Positions 1 to 8,650 of a stretch of DNA of 64,000 nucleotides are shown here, one piece after another; position 1 is the first letter of the stretch; each line of letters starts with the position of its first letter. The position numbers and the translations under genes were made by a program. The DNA is from Bacteroidaceae bacterium (GTDB lineage Bacteria; Bacteroidota; Bacteroidia; Bacteroidales; Bacteroidaceae), in the NCBI GenBank assembly GCA_030843315.1, contig JAUUPT010000011.1:1-64000 (forward strand), given 5' to 3'. Under the pieces are notes generated by a model. That model ran no database searches and was not told the origin of the DNA. It was given only the letters and a program-made list of their open reading frames with translations.

Positions 1-5
1 AAAAC

Positions 6-60
6 ACGGCGGCAAATTAAAAAGTAATCACTTTACTTTTTTAATTTGCCGCCGTATTTT
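6..60. terminator. Bidirectional hairpin terminator
   Basis: A 22-bp stem (ACGGCGGCAAATT at the left end, AATTTGCCGCCGT at the right end) with a short loop is followed by ATTTTT on the plus strand and preceded by AAAA, which gives a U-tract on the minus strand too. It probably ends the gene lying before the window and insulates the next gene. Confidence 0.8.
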
Positions 61-79
61 TAAAGAATACCTTTATACA

Positions 80-109
80 TTGGAAATAAGAAGAAAATAA
101 GTACATTTG
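80..109 (+). promoter_or_regulatory. Bacteroides-type promoter of the AAA-ATPase-like gene
   Basis: TTG at 80-82, then 19 bases, then TACATTTG at 102-109, matches the Bacteroidetes -33/-7 consensus (TTTG and TAnnTTTG). Transcription would start near 113-116. An in-frame start at 107 lies inside the -7 box, so the ATG at 137 is the likely start of the gene. Confidence 0.65.
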
Positions 110-136
110 TGTGTTGATATAAAAAAGCAGAAGAAT

Positions 137-1687
137 ATGAGCGAGAAAATTTATCCCATCGGCATACAGAATTTCGAAAGTCTTCGCCAAGACGGTTACT
201 TCTATATTGATAAAACTGCCTTGATTTATAAAATGGTGAAAACCGGACGCTATTATTTCCTGAGCCGCCCGCGCCGCTTCGGAAAAAGCCTGCTCATTTC
301 TACCCTCGAAGCCTACTTTCAAGGAAAGAAGGAACTCTTTGAAGGACTGGCAATAGAGAAGCTGGAAAAAGATTGGGTGAAGTATCCCATACTGCACCTG
401 GATTTGAATATCGAGAAATACGATAAGCCCGAGAGTCTGGACCAAATACTTGATAAATCATTAACTGCCTGGGAAAAGTTATATGGTGCCGAACCGTCCG
501 AACGCTCCTTCTCCCTGCGTTTTGCCGGAATCATTCAGCGTGCCTTCGAGCAGACGGGACAGCGCGTCGCCATCCTTGTCGACGAATATGACAAGCCCAT
601 GCTGCAAGCCATTGGCGATGAAGCATTACAAAAAAGTTTCCGTGATACCTTGAAACCATTCTACGGAGCACTGAAAACGATGGATGGTTGCATCAAGTTC
701 GCCATATTGACCGGAGTCACGAAGTTTGGCAAAGTGAGCGTGTTCAGCGACCTGAATAACCTCGACGATATATCCATGTGGAATGAATATATCGACATTT
801 GTGGTATCAACGACAAGGAACTGCATGAGAACCTGGAGCCGGAACTTCACGAATTTGCCAATGCGCAAGGGATGACGTACGATAACTTCTGTGATAAACT
901 GAAAGAATATTACGATGGCTACCATTTCACGCACAACTCCATCGGCATATACAACCCGTTCAGTCTGCTCAATGCTTTTAAGCGTAAGGAGTTCGGCAGT
1001 TATTGGTTCGAGACCGGTACGCCCACTTATCTGGTGAAGCTGCTGAAAAAGCATCACTACGATTTGGAGCGCATGGCACACGAAGAGACTGACGCACAAG
1101 TGCTGAACAGTATCGACTCAGAATCGACCAACCCTATTCCGGTGATTTATCAGAGCGGGTATCTGACCATAAAAGGGTACGACGAGCGTTTTGGGATTTA
1201 CAGCTTAGGTTTCCCTAATCGTGAAGTAGAAGAAGGCTTTGTCCGTTTCTTGCTGCCTTTCTATGCAAACACGAATAAGGTGGAAGCGCCTTTTGAGATT
1301 CAAAAGTTTGTCCGCGAAGTAGAGACGGGCGATTACGACGCCTTCTTCCGCCGCCTGCAAAGTTTCTTTGCCGACACTCCCTACGAACTTGTTCGCGACC
1401 TGGAAGTGCACTTTCAGAATGTACTCTTTATCGTCTTTAAGTTGGTGGGTTTCTATGTGAAGGCGGAATATCATACTTCGCAAGGGCGGATAGACTTGCT
1501 TTTGCAGACAGACAAGTATGTCTATGTGATGGAGTTCAAACTGAACGGCACAGCCGAAGAGGCTTTGCAACAGATCAATGACAAGCAATACGCCCTTCCT
1601 TTCCAAACCGACGCACGAAAGCTATTCAAAATAGGAATAAACTTCAGCACGGCAACCCGGAATATAGAGAAATGGATTGTAGAATGA
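137..1687 (+). CDS. AAA-ATPase-like / PD-(D/E)XK nuclease-superfamily protein
   Basis: A 516-residue protein of the family with an N-terminal AAA-ATPase-like domain and a C-terminal PD-(D/E)XK nuclease-like domain (DUF1703), common and multi-copy in gut Bacteroidales. Seen: a P-loop-like RPRRFGKSLL at residues 44-53, a Walker-B-like VAILVDEYDKPM near 144-155, and a C-terminal GRIDLLL followed by VMEFKL (near 450-470), which supplies the D...ExK of a PD-(D/E)XK site. Length is typical for the family. It is cytoplasmic, with no signal peptide. The substrate and role are unknown; nucleic-acid processing or defence is only inferred from the fold. The ATG at 137 is chosen because the upstream in-frame codon at 107 overlaps the promoter. 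The gene is flanked by a terminator and appears monocistronic. Confidence 0.85.
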   Translation: MSEKIYPIGIQNFESLRQDGYFYIDKTALIYKMVKTGRYYFLSRPRRFGKSLLISTLEAYFQGKKELFEGLAIEKLEKDWVKYPILHLDLNIEKYDKPESLDQILDKSLTAWEKLYGAEPSERSFSLRFAGIIQRAFEQTGQRVAILVDEYDKPMLQAIGDEALQKSFRDTLKPFYGALKTMDGCIKFAILTGVTKFGKVSVFSDLNNLDDISMWNEYIDICGINDKELHENLEPELHEFANAQGMTYDNFCDKLKEYYDGYHFTHNSIGIYNPFSLLNAFKRKEFGSYWFETGTPTYLVKLLKKHHYDLERMAHEETDAQVLNSIDSESTNPIPVIYQSGYLTIKGYDERFGIYSLGFPNREVEEGFVRFLLPFYANTNKVEAPFEIQKFVREVETGDYDAFFRRLQSFFADTPYELVRDLEVHFQNVLFIVFKLVGFYVKAEYHTSQGRIDLLLQTDKYVYVMEFKLNGTAEEALQQINDKQYALPFQTDARKLFKIGINFSTATRNIEKWIVE

Positions 1688-1719
1688 ATGGCAAATGACT
1701 CAGGTTTATGTGTTCCTGA

Positions 1720-2076
1720 TTATTCTCCTGCCCTCTCCCTCTTCACATACGACAGCAACGATTCAGGGCTTACCATTTTACCGGTCTCTATATTTATCAC
1801 ATCTAATATCGAACTCAGTTCGCGGAGGATGCGGGTATAGTTGTCGGTGCCGTTGTAGAACAGCCGTTTGTTCTGAACCAGCCGGATGATGAAGTGGGTG
1901 AAGATTTTAGGATCGCCATGGAATTCGAGGCGGACAGGGGTGTCGTGCTTCTCTTCTACACGGATATGTTTGATTATACTTTTCTTTTTATCAATAAGAG
2001 ATAATAAATCATCCATCAATGAATACTCTTTTTCATTTAGTAGTTTCAGCGCATCGCGCAGCTCTTCGATTTTCAT
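1720..2076 (-). CDS. Hypothetical protein, 118 residues
   Basis: I do not recognise this family. The protein is hydrophilic, has no signal peptide or membrane segment, and begins with a predicted helical charged stretch (MKIEELRDALKLLNEKEY). The middle holds FHGDPKIFTHFIIRLVQ and YNGTDNYTRILRELSS, reminiscent of the small helical parts of Bacteroides regulators such as RteC, but I cannot support that link. The gene is convergent with the AAA-ATPase-like gene, 32 bases away. It lies downstream of the pilus operon on the same strand, separated from it by hairpin repeats, so it may be transcribed independently. Confidence 0.6.
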   Translation of the reverse strand: MKIEELRDALKLLNEKEYSLMDDLLSLIDKKKSIIKHIRVEEKHDTPVRLEFHGDPKIFTHFIIRLVQNKRLFYNGTDNYTRILRELSSILDVINIETGKMVSPESLLSYVKRERAGE

Positions 2077-2135
2077 AATTGAATATATTAAAATGTAAAA
2101 AATAGCTGTTACGATTTAGGTATTTTGATTTGCAG

Positions 2136-2188
2136 GAACAGCGGATTGAAAATCCGGATGTTCAAGAACGGCGGATTACAAATCCGCC
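2136..2188. repeat. Two related hairpin repeats after the pilus operon
   Basis: Two copies of a GAAC(A/G)GCGGATT...AATCCG unit begin 30 bases apart (2136 and 2166). Each folds as a short stem-loop; the second is GGCGGATTACAAATCCGCC. They sit directly behind the stop codon of the last pilus gene and could act as a processing or termination structure, but no U-tract follows. The same style of palindrome is frequent between genes in Bacteroidetes. Confidence 0.6.
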
Positions 2189-2198
2189 GGGACGGACG

Positions 2199-4607
2199 TT
2201 ATTGCCTCTCTTGTATGCAACGAATTGATGAAGCATCACTCTTATAACTATTGGTAGTATAATCATATCTACTGGTATTGCCCTGTTTTCCAATCCAAAA
2301 AGAATTGGTTTGGGTTAATGAGTTATTCTCACGCGCCCACATCACACATAAAGTATTGATATATTCAAACGTACTAAAGTACCTTCCGTATCCGGTAAAT
2401 CTGAAGTAATTCGTATTTCCACTTCCGTTTGCCTGATAGTAGATCAGATAACCGCCGTCCGTGTATTGGGTTGACGGATTCGACACATTGTTCTTAGTAG
2501 CCATAATAGCATTAAAATCATCCTTGGATACAACTCTCCATCCGGCAGGACTCGGGTCAAAAAATGTTTTGGCAGCTCCATCCCACTTTGATTCCTTCAT
2601 CGCAGCGTCTTTTGCCCAATCCGGACCAACTCCGGTGTATACCCCCCCCAGCCCGCTTGCATTGCCTCCTTTTGCGTAAAAAACGATTGGAGTTTTGCTA
2701 ACTCCTTCAAGTGATGCGTGCATAGTCATACTACTCTCATTTACAACGAATGTAATTCCATCCGGTCCATAACGATTCTGCATACCTTCCGGTGGTGTCG
2801 TGGCATTTTTATTAGTGATTCGCTCAATCGATTTCGTTGTATAGCTACTTGGGAACGGGTCTTTTCTTCCCCATTGATAGTGCAGCCCATTGGCTTTCGA
2901 CATATCCTGGTAAGTTTTAGGCGCAGTACCCACATAGCCCATCATCGCCCCCAAATTGCGATCCATCATAGGCAGCACATTGGCATTATTATATACAAAG
3001 CGCAACTTGCGTTTGGTGGGATCGTCATAAATTTCATCCATGCCGGTGGCACTTGGCGCATAATCCGTGATCCATAGATGCCAGCTCCATAAGATTTCTC
3101 CCTTGGCATCACACGCTGCTATCAGCCCATTGCCGCCGGTAGTGCCGGGAGCTACGCGGCAATGGATGTGGCACTGACCGGGCTGGGTATATCCGGTGGT
3201 AGCTACGGAAGTCAACGACTTATTGTCAACACCGGTCAGTTCCACGATATTGGTATGGTCGGTGCTGCTATTGACAACGCCCAATACGGGGTCGCCCGTA
3301 TCGCCGTTCTCGCGCGTCTGCCATATCACCTTTACGCTGCAAATGCCGCCACGGCTGCCTTTTGCCCAACCGGTCAGCACCGTGTTTTCCACATCTTTCT
3401 CTACCCCGCCCTCTACGCGACGGAAGAGGAACGGGTCGAAGTGGAAGCTACCACCGGGCTTCACCATGAAGCAGTTGGCGGTGGGGACAAAGGTGGTGTT
3501 CTCCACAGAAGCGGCAGCGCCGTCCAGCTGTTGGACGCGGTCGTCGGTATCTGCTATTTTGTCATCGGTGGTGAAGGTGAGTTTGTAGTTATAGTTGGTG
3601 TTGTCCTGCACATTGAAGTCCTGTATGGAGTTGCCGCCCAGGTAGATGCGGTAGACAAGGCGCGCGTTTGAGCCGGACTTGGTAGCTACCAAGCGAAGGT
3701 AGGAACTGCCTTGCGGGGCATAGTCCTTGCTGCGCATGGTTTCGTTGGAGATATTCGCCGTGCCGCGCACGTTGCGGGCCACCCAGCAGGAGGCGGTGGT
3801 GGAGTTGCTACCGCTGCTTGCATCGTATAGCTTTGCAGTGTAGTACTGATCCATCAGGTCGGGATAGGCTATCCGCCCGTCCAGAGGAAAGGCGTGATAC
3901 TTCAGGGGAGTATCTTGCAGGGTGACTTCCTGCAGGGTGTAACCGCTGACATTGAACTCCCAACTGATGTTGACACGTGCCGCCAGGCGGCGCAGGCGCA
4001 GGCGGGCATCGTGGCCCTGCTGGTTCTGGATAATACCGCCGGTGGTTATCTTGACGTGCTCCAGGTGGAGGAAGTAAGGCATCTTGCTAATGTCTGTTAC
4101 ACTATTTACCGATGCGGAAGTTACTGCCCAATCGGCAAGGTTATCTTTCGTGATGGCAGCATTCAGCGTGGCGCCGTTGGCGGCAAGGATGTAGAGCTGG
4201 CTGTCGTCGTCTACCTGCAGGTCTTTCAAGAGCAGCTTGGTTCCCAGCTTTACCGACTGGTTACTTAGAACCATCACGGTAGTGCCATCCGCTTTCTTTT
4301 GCGCCATATATACATTGGTCAGCGCAGTAGGCTTCTCCTGCTCTATCGCCCGGGTAGCCGCCGCAGGCAGCAACTCCACCTTGATGGCTCCACCCTTCGG
4401 GCAGGCGGTGCGCGTGGCGGCGGCGCCTTGTTGGGGCGGCAGGTCGGAGGCGTCCTGCACGTCTTCGGTGTCGAAAGTTACTTCTACGGAGACGGTTTCG
4501 CCGTCGGCGCCGGATGGCGGGGTTGCTATGATTTCGTCCTGGCAGGCGGAGCAGAAGCCGGATGCCAGCAGCCATAAGGCTATTTGAGGGAATAATCTTC
4601 TTTTCAT
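2199..4607 (-). CDS. DUF4906-type pilus subunit lipoprotein with Fibrobacter-major-like C-terminal domain
   Basis: An 802-residue secreted lipoprotein, last gene of the pilus operon. Seen: an SPII signal with lipobox Cys22 (GFCSAC), Arg66 and Arg86 in TR sites, and a DUF4906-like half ending near YRIYLGGNSIQDFNVQDNT. A C-terminal third follows with DPSPAGWRVVSKDDF and a final SSIRCIQE, the pattern of the Fibrobacter succinogenes major paralogous domain. In Bacteroidales type V pili, large DUF4906 subunits at the end of the operon are thought to be tip or accessory subunits; that is inferred here. The C-terminal coding part (about 2,199-2,900) is visibly less G+C-rich than the N-terminal half, suggesting that the ligand-facing domain was exchanged. 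The start is 32 bases after the preceding stop, which fits co-transcription. Confidence 0.8.
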   Translation of the reverse strand: MKRRLFPQIALWLLASGFCSACQDEIIATPPSGADGETVSVEVTFDTEDVQDASDLPPQQGAAATRTACPKGGAIKVELLPAAATRAIEQEKPTALTNVYMAQKKADGTTVMVLSNQSVKLGTKLLLKDLQVDDDSQLYILAANGATLNAAITKDNLADWAVTSASVNSVTDISKMPYFLHLEHVKITTGGIIQNQQGHDARLRLRRLAARVNISWEFNVSGYTLQEVTLQDTPLKYHAFPLDGRIAYPDLMDQYYTAKLYDASSGSNSTTASCWVARNVRGTANISNETMRSKDYAPQGSSYLRLVATKSGSNARLVYRIYLGGNSIQDFNVQDNTNYNYKLTFTTDDKIADTDDRVQQLDGAAASVENTTFVPTANCFMVKPGGSFHFDPFLFRRVEGGVEKDVENTVLTGWAKGSRGGICSVKVIWQTRENGDTGDPVLGVVNSSTDHTNIVELTGVDNKSLTSVATTGYTQPGQCHIHCRVAPGTTGGNGLIAACDAKGEILWSWHLWITDYAPSATGMDEIYDDPTKRKLRFVYNNANVLPMMDRNLGAMMGYVGTAPKTYQDMSKANGLHYQWGRKDPFPSSYTTKSIERITNKNATTPPEGMQNRYGPDGITFVVNESSMTMHASLEGVSKTPIVFYAKGGNASGLGGVYTGVGPDWAKDAAMKESKWDGAAKTFFDPSPAGWRVVSKDDFNAIMATKNNVSNPSTQYTDGGYLIYYQANGSGNTNYFRFTGYGRYFSTFEYINTLCVMWARENNSLTQTNSFWIGKQGNTSRYDYTTNSYKSDASSIRCIQERQ

Positions 4608-4639
4608 GGGGTTGTTCTCTGTCGTTGGGTGAAATGATG

Positions 4640-5734
4640 TTAGAAATTAATATCGTGATTTACGTCGTCGGTGCCGTCGATGTCGTCGATGCCAAACACA
4701 TTGCTGTCCGTCAGGCTGACGCGGGCGTCGGCACTGTTGGCGCCGCTTAGGGTGATGGCAAGCTGGTAGTCCTTGCCACGCTCTATGTTGTAGTTAGTCA
4801 TCATGTCGGCACCGGGGTAGAAACGGTATTCAACGGCGATGCCGTCCGTGTCGGTGCTGTTGTATCGGTAGATTCCTTTCAGCACGATGCAGGTGCAACC
4901 TGTCAGGCTGCCGCCAGGGCCTTTCGCGGGGATGTTCTTCTCCTGCGGGGTGGTGGCGGTGCCGATGCCTTTCCCGTTCCGGGGCATATAGAAGGTGAAG
5001 CCGGGGCTGCCGTCGGTAAGGGTGATGTCCCGGGAAGCAGTATATGAGAGGTCTGATACGGCAGGCTGCGTATAGAGGTAATACTGGGTAGGGATATTCT
5101 CTACGGATGCCGAGGTGATGGTGAGGTTCACGCCGGTGGGGATAGTCCACGAAACATCTACCCGGGCACCGATGTGCAGCATCTTGGCAAGGAGTTGCAA
5201 GGCGGTCTTGCCGCTACCGGAAGTGCCCGTATATGAATAAGGGCCGTAGACCATCACTTGGGTGACAAGGTTTATATCGGACTCGGTATGTGCGTATGCC
5301 AACAGCTTGCCTTCGTCGGTAGCATCGGAAGGTGTGGCGGGCAGGGTAGCCAATGCGTCTGCGGTATTGATAACGATATAAAAGCGGCTCTTTACGTCAT
5401 CAAAATCCGTATCGCCCGTAGTGACTTTGGTTAAACCGGTGGTAGCATCCGTGGTGATTTTGTCGCTTCCATACTTCTGATTGTTTTTCAAACTTCCGTC
5501 TTCTGCGAATTGGAATACACGCACATCGCTCACTGTCACTTCATTTTCCGTTACGCTGCGCGACTCCACCGTAACCGTTTGGGGCATGGCAAGCGAAAGG
5601 GAGAGGCGGAGAGGTGACGGGGTCTCCGTGAACTCCGGCGCCGACGGGCTGCCGGTGCACGAGGGCAGCAGGCTGCCGATTGCCAGCAGGCAAACGGAGA
5701 GTTTTATTCCGAGGGTTCGTTTCTTAGGGTTCAT
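4640..5734 (-). CDS. DUF4906-type pilus subunit lipoprotein
   Basis: A 364-residue lipoprotein: signal peptide, lipobox Cys26 (LLPSC), and Arg59 in VESRS, a candidate site for Arg-specific maturation. Its central and C-terminal parts (FTFYMPRNGKG, then YRFYPGADMMTNYNIERG) follow the DUF4906 pattern seen in the larger downstream protein, so the two are probably paralogues that occupy adjacent positions in the pilus. It is part of the minus-strand pilus operon, 24 bases after the tandem pilin and 32 before the 802-residue subunit. The role as minor or tip subunit is inferred from position and family. It contains Asp-rich sequence near the end (GIDDIDGTDDVN). Confidence 0.75.
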   Translation of the reverse strand: MNPKKRTLGIKLSVCLLAIGSLLPSCTGSPSAPEFTETPSPLRLSLSLAMPQTVTVESRSVTENEVTVSDVRVFQFAEDGSLKNNQKYGSDKITTDATTGLTKVTTGDTDFDDVKSRFYIVINTADALATLPATPSDATDEGKLLAYAHTESDINLVTQVMVYGPYSYTGTSGSGKTALQLLAKMLHIGARVDVSWTIPTGVNLTITSASVENIPTQYYLYTQPAVSDLSYTASRDITLTDGSPGFTFYMPRNGKGIGTATTPQEKNIPAKGPGGSLTGCTCIVLKGIYRYNSTDTDGIAVEYRFYPGADMMTNYNIERGKDYQLAITLSGANSADARVSLTDSNVFGIDDIDGTDDVNHDINF

Positions 5735-5758
5735 ATGGGTTCATATCTGTTTTTAGGG

Positions 5759-7756
5759 TTAGTCTTCCCCCACTCCGCCTATGGGCAGGCTTACGGGGGT
5801 ATATTCTTCGATATCGAGCACTACGCCCACGGGCTTGTAATCGCCGTAGAAGGTGAGGCGGAACACGAAATTATAGGATTTGCCGGCTTGCAGTTGCTTG
5901 GGCAGGGCGTAGTTTTCCAGTTTCACCTGTTGCGTCTTTGTCCCGCCCCCTTCTAAAGTGGAAGTATATCCCACCGACATGGAGAGGTCGAACTTCAGAG
6001 GATCATCGGACGAGGCGTTTACCGGAAGAAGAAAGGTTTCGGAGGTGGACGTCTGAAGCTGCGGGGGCGATGCGTTGAAATCGGGGGTGAAACTTCCACC
6101 GGTCACGAAAGAGAGGGTGTTGGTTTCCGCCCGGGTGTCCATGTTCCATCTATCGGCAGAGGCGTCATAGCTGCCATTGGCAGACAGGTTTTTCAGCGTG
6201 ATGGAAAGGCTTGTCACCGCCTCCGGCTTCACGGGTTTCTCCTGCACCTCGAGGGTGGCCTTGGCGCGGGCGCACTGATGGCGGAAGGGGGCGTCGGAGA
6301 GGGAGACGGAGAAGGTCTTTTGTCCTGTGTCCGCACCGGAGGACTGGTTTGCCTGGATTTCAACATCCCGCAGGGAGGTAAAGAGGAAGTCTTTGCCATT
6401 GGAGACGGTGGCGGCGGCGCTGTTATCGGGCAGGGTTGGGTAATCTCCTGCATTCGTTCCCGTGGAGTTATAGGAGAAGAAATAGAGGTCGTACTTGCCT
6501 TTTGTCAGTTTCAGGGGTTTGGGCGTACCGCCTATCGTGGCAGGGCTTGCCAGGGTGGTGGTGGTGGCATCTACCTGATAGACGCCTTCGCCTGCGCGCT
6601 TGCCGTTGCGGTAGGCATAGACGCTGAAGATAGTGCCGGAGGCAAGGTTCTCGGTGGCGGGCGCGGCTCCCAATGCGCGGGTTTCCGCCTGCGGCAGGGA
6701 GAAGCTGAGGGTGGCAGGTTCGGGTTCGGGAGTGACGGGAATGGAGGTGTCGGTATATTCGTCCCACTTGCAAACCTGGATGCCGGTGACCTGGGCGTTC
6801 ATACCGTCGAGCTTGATGGTGAACAGGATATGCTGCCCTTTCGTCCAGGTGGGCTGGGTGGGGGTGACGTAGGAGGTCTGGAAAGTATATTTCTGATTGG
6901 TGCCGGGGCTTTCCGCCTCCAGCTCGAAGCGAAGGCTGTTGAGAGTGGTGGGGGCTACCAGGCAGTAGGCGGAGGCGGGGCTGTTTTTTTCACCCACGAC
7001 CTTTTGGGCATCGTTCTCGGCGGCTGTCATCACTATTTTCGAGGTGCTGGCCAGGCCCGTGAATACGCCGTCGGTCAGTTTCATATTTCCCTGTCCGGTG
7101 ACCCATTTGTTGTTGCGTTCGGTGATGGACAGTTTCGTAAGGTGGATGTCTTTCTCCAGCGAACCGTTTTGGTAGACTTGGCAGGTAAGTTTCACCATGG
7201 CGTGTTTCATGGTGAAAGCAATGGGGGTGCCGGCTTGCGGCGTGGCCTGGCTCGAATAGAGGTAGTCCACTTGGTTGGCGGCATCGAAGAGGATGTCGGT
7301 GGAGTGGATGTTGACACCCGATACGTAGCTGCCGCTCGACTGATAGGCTGGGGTCAGGGTGGCGGGATGCCAGGCGTAGGCGTGGATGGTGGGGGTGCCG
7401 GTGCCGGTGGGCAGGCGGAGGGCGTCGGCGGGCTGCGTGGCGGTGGAAGTCCAGGCGCTGCTGCCATATTGATAGGTGTCGGTGTTCCGGCCGTGGGCGG
7501 GCTTGTATTCGGTTTCGCTTGTTCCGTTGTAGCCTACGGCGTAGATGCCGATTCGGGAGAGTTGTCCGTCGGCTGTACCTACTTCTGTGATGATGCCACG
7601 GGAGGCGGCATCGGTGGCACCTTCCATAGTGACGGAAGAGATGTGGAGGACGTCTTCGCCGGTATCAACGGGCGGAAGGGAATCGTGTCCGTCGGTGCAG
7701 GCGGTCAGGGCGAGCAGGACGGAGAGGATGGACAGGTGTATGGGTTTCGTATTCAT
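5759..7756 (-). CDS. Tandem Mfa-like fimbrillin lipoprotein (two pilin modules)
   Basis: A 665-residue fimbrillin-family (Mfa_like_1) protein. The start used is the ATG at 7756: it begins a normal SPII signal with lipobox Cys20 (LALTAC), while the open frame upstream runs through the preceding gene. Module 1 (about 30-340) has Arg53 in AASRG and the typical HAYAWHPA and MKHAMVKLTCQV stretches. Module 2 (about 348-665) begins after a Pro/Glu linker (VTPEPEPA) and repeats the pattern with Arg360 in AETRAL and GTIFSVYAYRNG, but without its own lipobox. Single-module pilins are 280-360 residues, so this is a fusion. It lies 14 bases after the 287-residue pilin. A role as a long stalk or adaptor subunit is inferred. 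Confidence 0.8.
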   Translation of the reverse strand: MNTKPIHLSILSVLLALTACTDGHDSLPPVDTGEDVLHISSVTMEGATDAASRGIITEVGTADGQLSRIGIYAVGYNGTSETEYKPAHGRNTDTYQYGSSAWTSTATQPADALRLPTGTGTPTIHAYAWHPATLTPAYQSSGSYVSGVNIHSTDILFDAANQVDYLYSSQATPQAGTPIAFTMKHAMVKLTCQVYQNGSLEKDIHLTKLSITERNNKWVTGQGNMKLTDGVFTGLASTSKIVMTAAENDAQKVVGEKNSPASAYCLVAPTTLNSLRFELEAESPGTNQKYTFQTSYVTPTQPTWTKGQHILFTIKLDGMNAQVTGIQVCKWDEYTDTSIPVTPEPEPATLSFSLPQAETRALGAAPATENLASGTIFSVYAYRNGKRAGEGVYQVDATTTTLASPATIGGTPKPLKLTKGKYDLYFFSYNSTGTNAGDYPTLPDNSAAATVSNGKDFLFTSLRDVEIQANQSSGADTGQKTFSVSLSDAPFRHQCARAKATLEVQEKPVKPEAVTSLSITLKNLSANGSYDASADRWNMDTRAETNTLSFVTGGSFTPDFNASPPQLQTSTSETFLLPVNASSDDPLKFDLSMSVGYTSTLEGGGTKTQQVKLENYALPKQLQAGKSYNFVFRLTFYGDYKPVGVVLDIEEYTPVSLPIGGVGED

Positions 7757-7770
7757 TTCTATGGGTGTTT

Positions 7771-8634
7771 TTAGGAGGCACTGATGTCTGAGCCGGCAGT
7801 GGTGCCGGTATCGGGAAATGCGGTGATGCCGGTGATGCTTCCCAACTGGAGGCGGTCGCCCTGGCGGTAGAGGGTATAGGTGTAGTGGGTGGCACGGGTG
7901 TACTGCTTGCTGGTGGCGGTATAGGTGGTGCTTCCCAGGCTGATGCTTAGCGCGTAGGTGCCGGGGTTGATGATGCCCGACCAGGTGTGTTCGGTAGCTG
8001 TGGCGGTAGTCTTGCACAGGCAGTTTACGGATTCACTGCCCGTGCCGCCACGAAGTTTATCGGCGGCGAGGGTGAGCGGTGCTGCTGCGGGCACAGCTTC
8101 GGCGGTCTGATAGTAGATGATGACGGTTATCTTGGTGAAGGCGGGGGCAAAGTTGAAGGTTACTTTCCCGGCGGCGGCGGTGGCTGTAGCCGTCAGTTTG
8201 TTGCTCTGCCGGAAGCCGTCGCCGGTCTGGTCTGCGGCTATTCCGGAGAAATCGGCGGGATAGGTAGCCGTAAAGGTTTTACCGTTCTCGTAGGTATAGA
8301 AAGGGCCGGCAGTGGTTTCTGCCGCAGCGGCTGTCCATTCCCATGCCCCGGCTGCTGAACGTTTGTAGGTGCAGGAAGCGGGAGTAAGTCCGGTCGTGGC
8401 GCCTTGCCGTTCCACCTTTATCACATCACCTGCCAGAAAGGCGGTCCGGTCATAAGAAGAAGGCACAACATCGGCCCGCGAAAGCGGTGTCTCTGCGGCA
8501 ATGGTGGCGGAGACTTGCAAGGGGGATGGCTGTTGTTGCCACGAGGGGGCATCGACATCCTGGCAGGCCGAGAGGGCGGATATGGCGGAAAGCACGAGGC
8601 ATCCGTAAATGAAGTGGGTAAATGTTTGTTTCAT
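7771..8634 (-). CDS. Mfa-like fimbrillin lipoprotein
   Basis: A 287-residue fimbrillin-family lipoprotein with an SPII signal (lipobox LSAC, Cys24), a short Trp/Gln linker, and Arg53 in LSRAD at the start of the mature beta-sandwich. In type V pili the lipidated precursor is carried to the outer membrane, an Arg-specific protease removes the first strand, and the next subunit's donor strand fills the groove; the spacing here suits that model. The protein is Ala/Thr-rich, as usual for these pilins. It sits in the operon 16 bases after the 341-residue pilin and 14 bases before the tandem pilin. Which pilin is the major stalk cannot be told from sequence. Confidence 0.78.
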   Translation of the reverse strand: MKQTFTHFIYGCLVLSAISALSACQDVDAPSWQQQPSPLQVSATIAAETPLSRADVVPSSYDRTAFLAGDVIKVERQGATTGLTPASCTYKRSAAGAWEWTAAAAETTAGPFYTYENGKTFTATYPADFSGIAADQTGDGFRQSNKLTATATAAAGKVTFNFAPAFTKITVIIYYQTAEAVPAAAPLTLAADKLRGGTGSESVNCLCKTTATATEHTWSGIINPGTYALSISLGSTTYTATSKQYTRATHYTYTLYRQGDRLQLGSITGITAFPDTGTTAGSDISAS

Positions 8635-8650
8635 ATAGTTTCGGGCTTTG

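Noticed and set aside
6278..7774. A 498-codon plus-strand frame antisense to the tandem pilin
   Set aside because: Glycine/valine-rich shadow caused by the G+C-rich third positions of the pilin gene; no start context, signal or family pattern.
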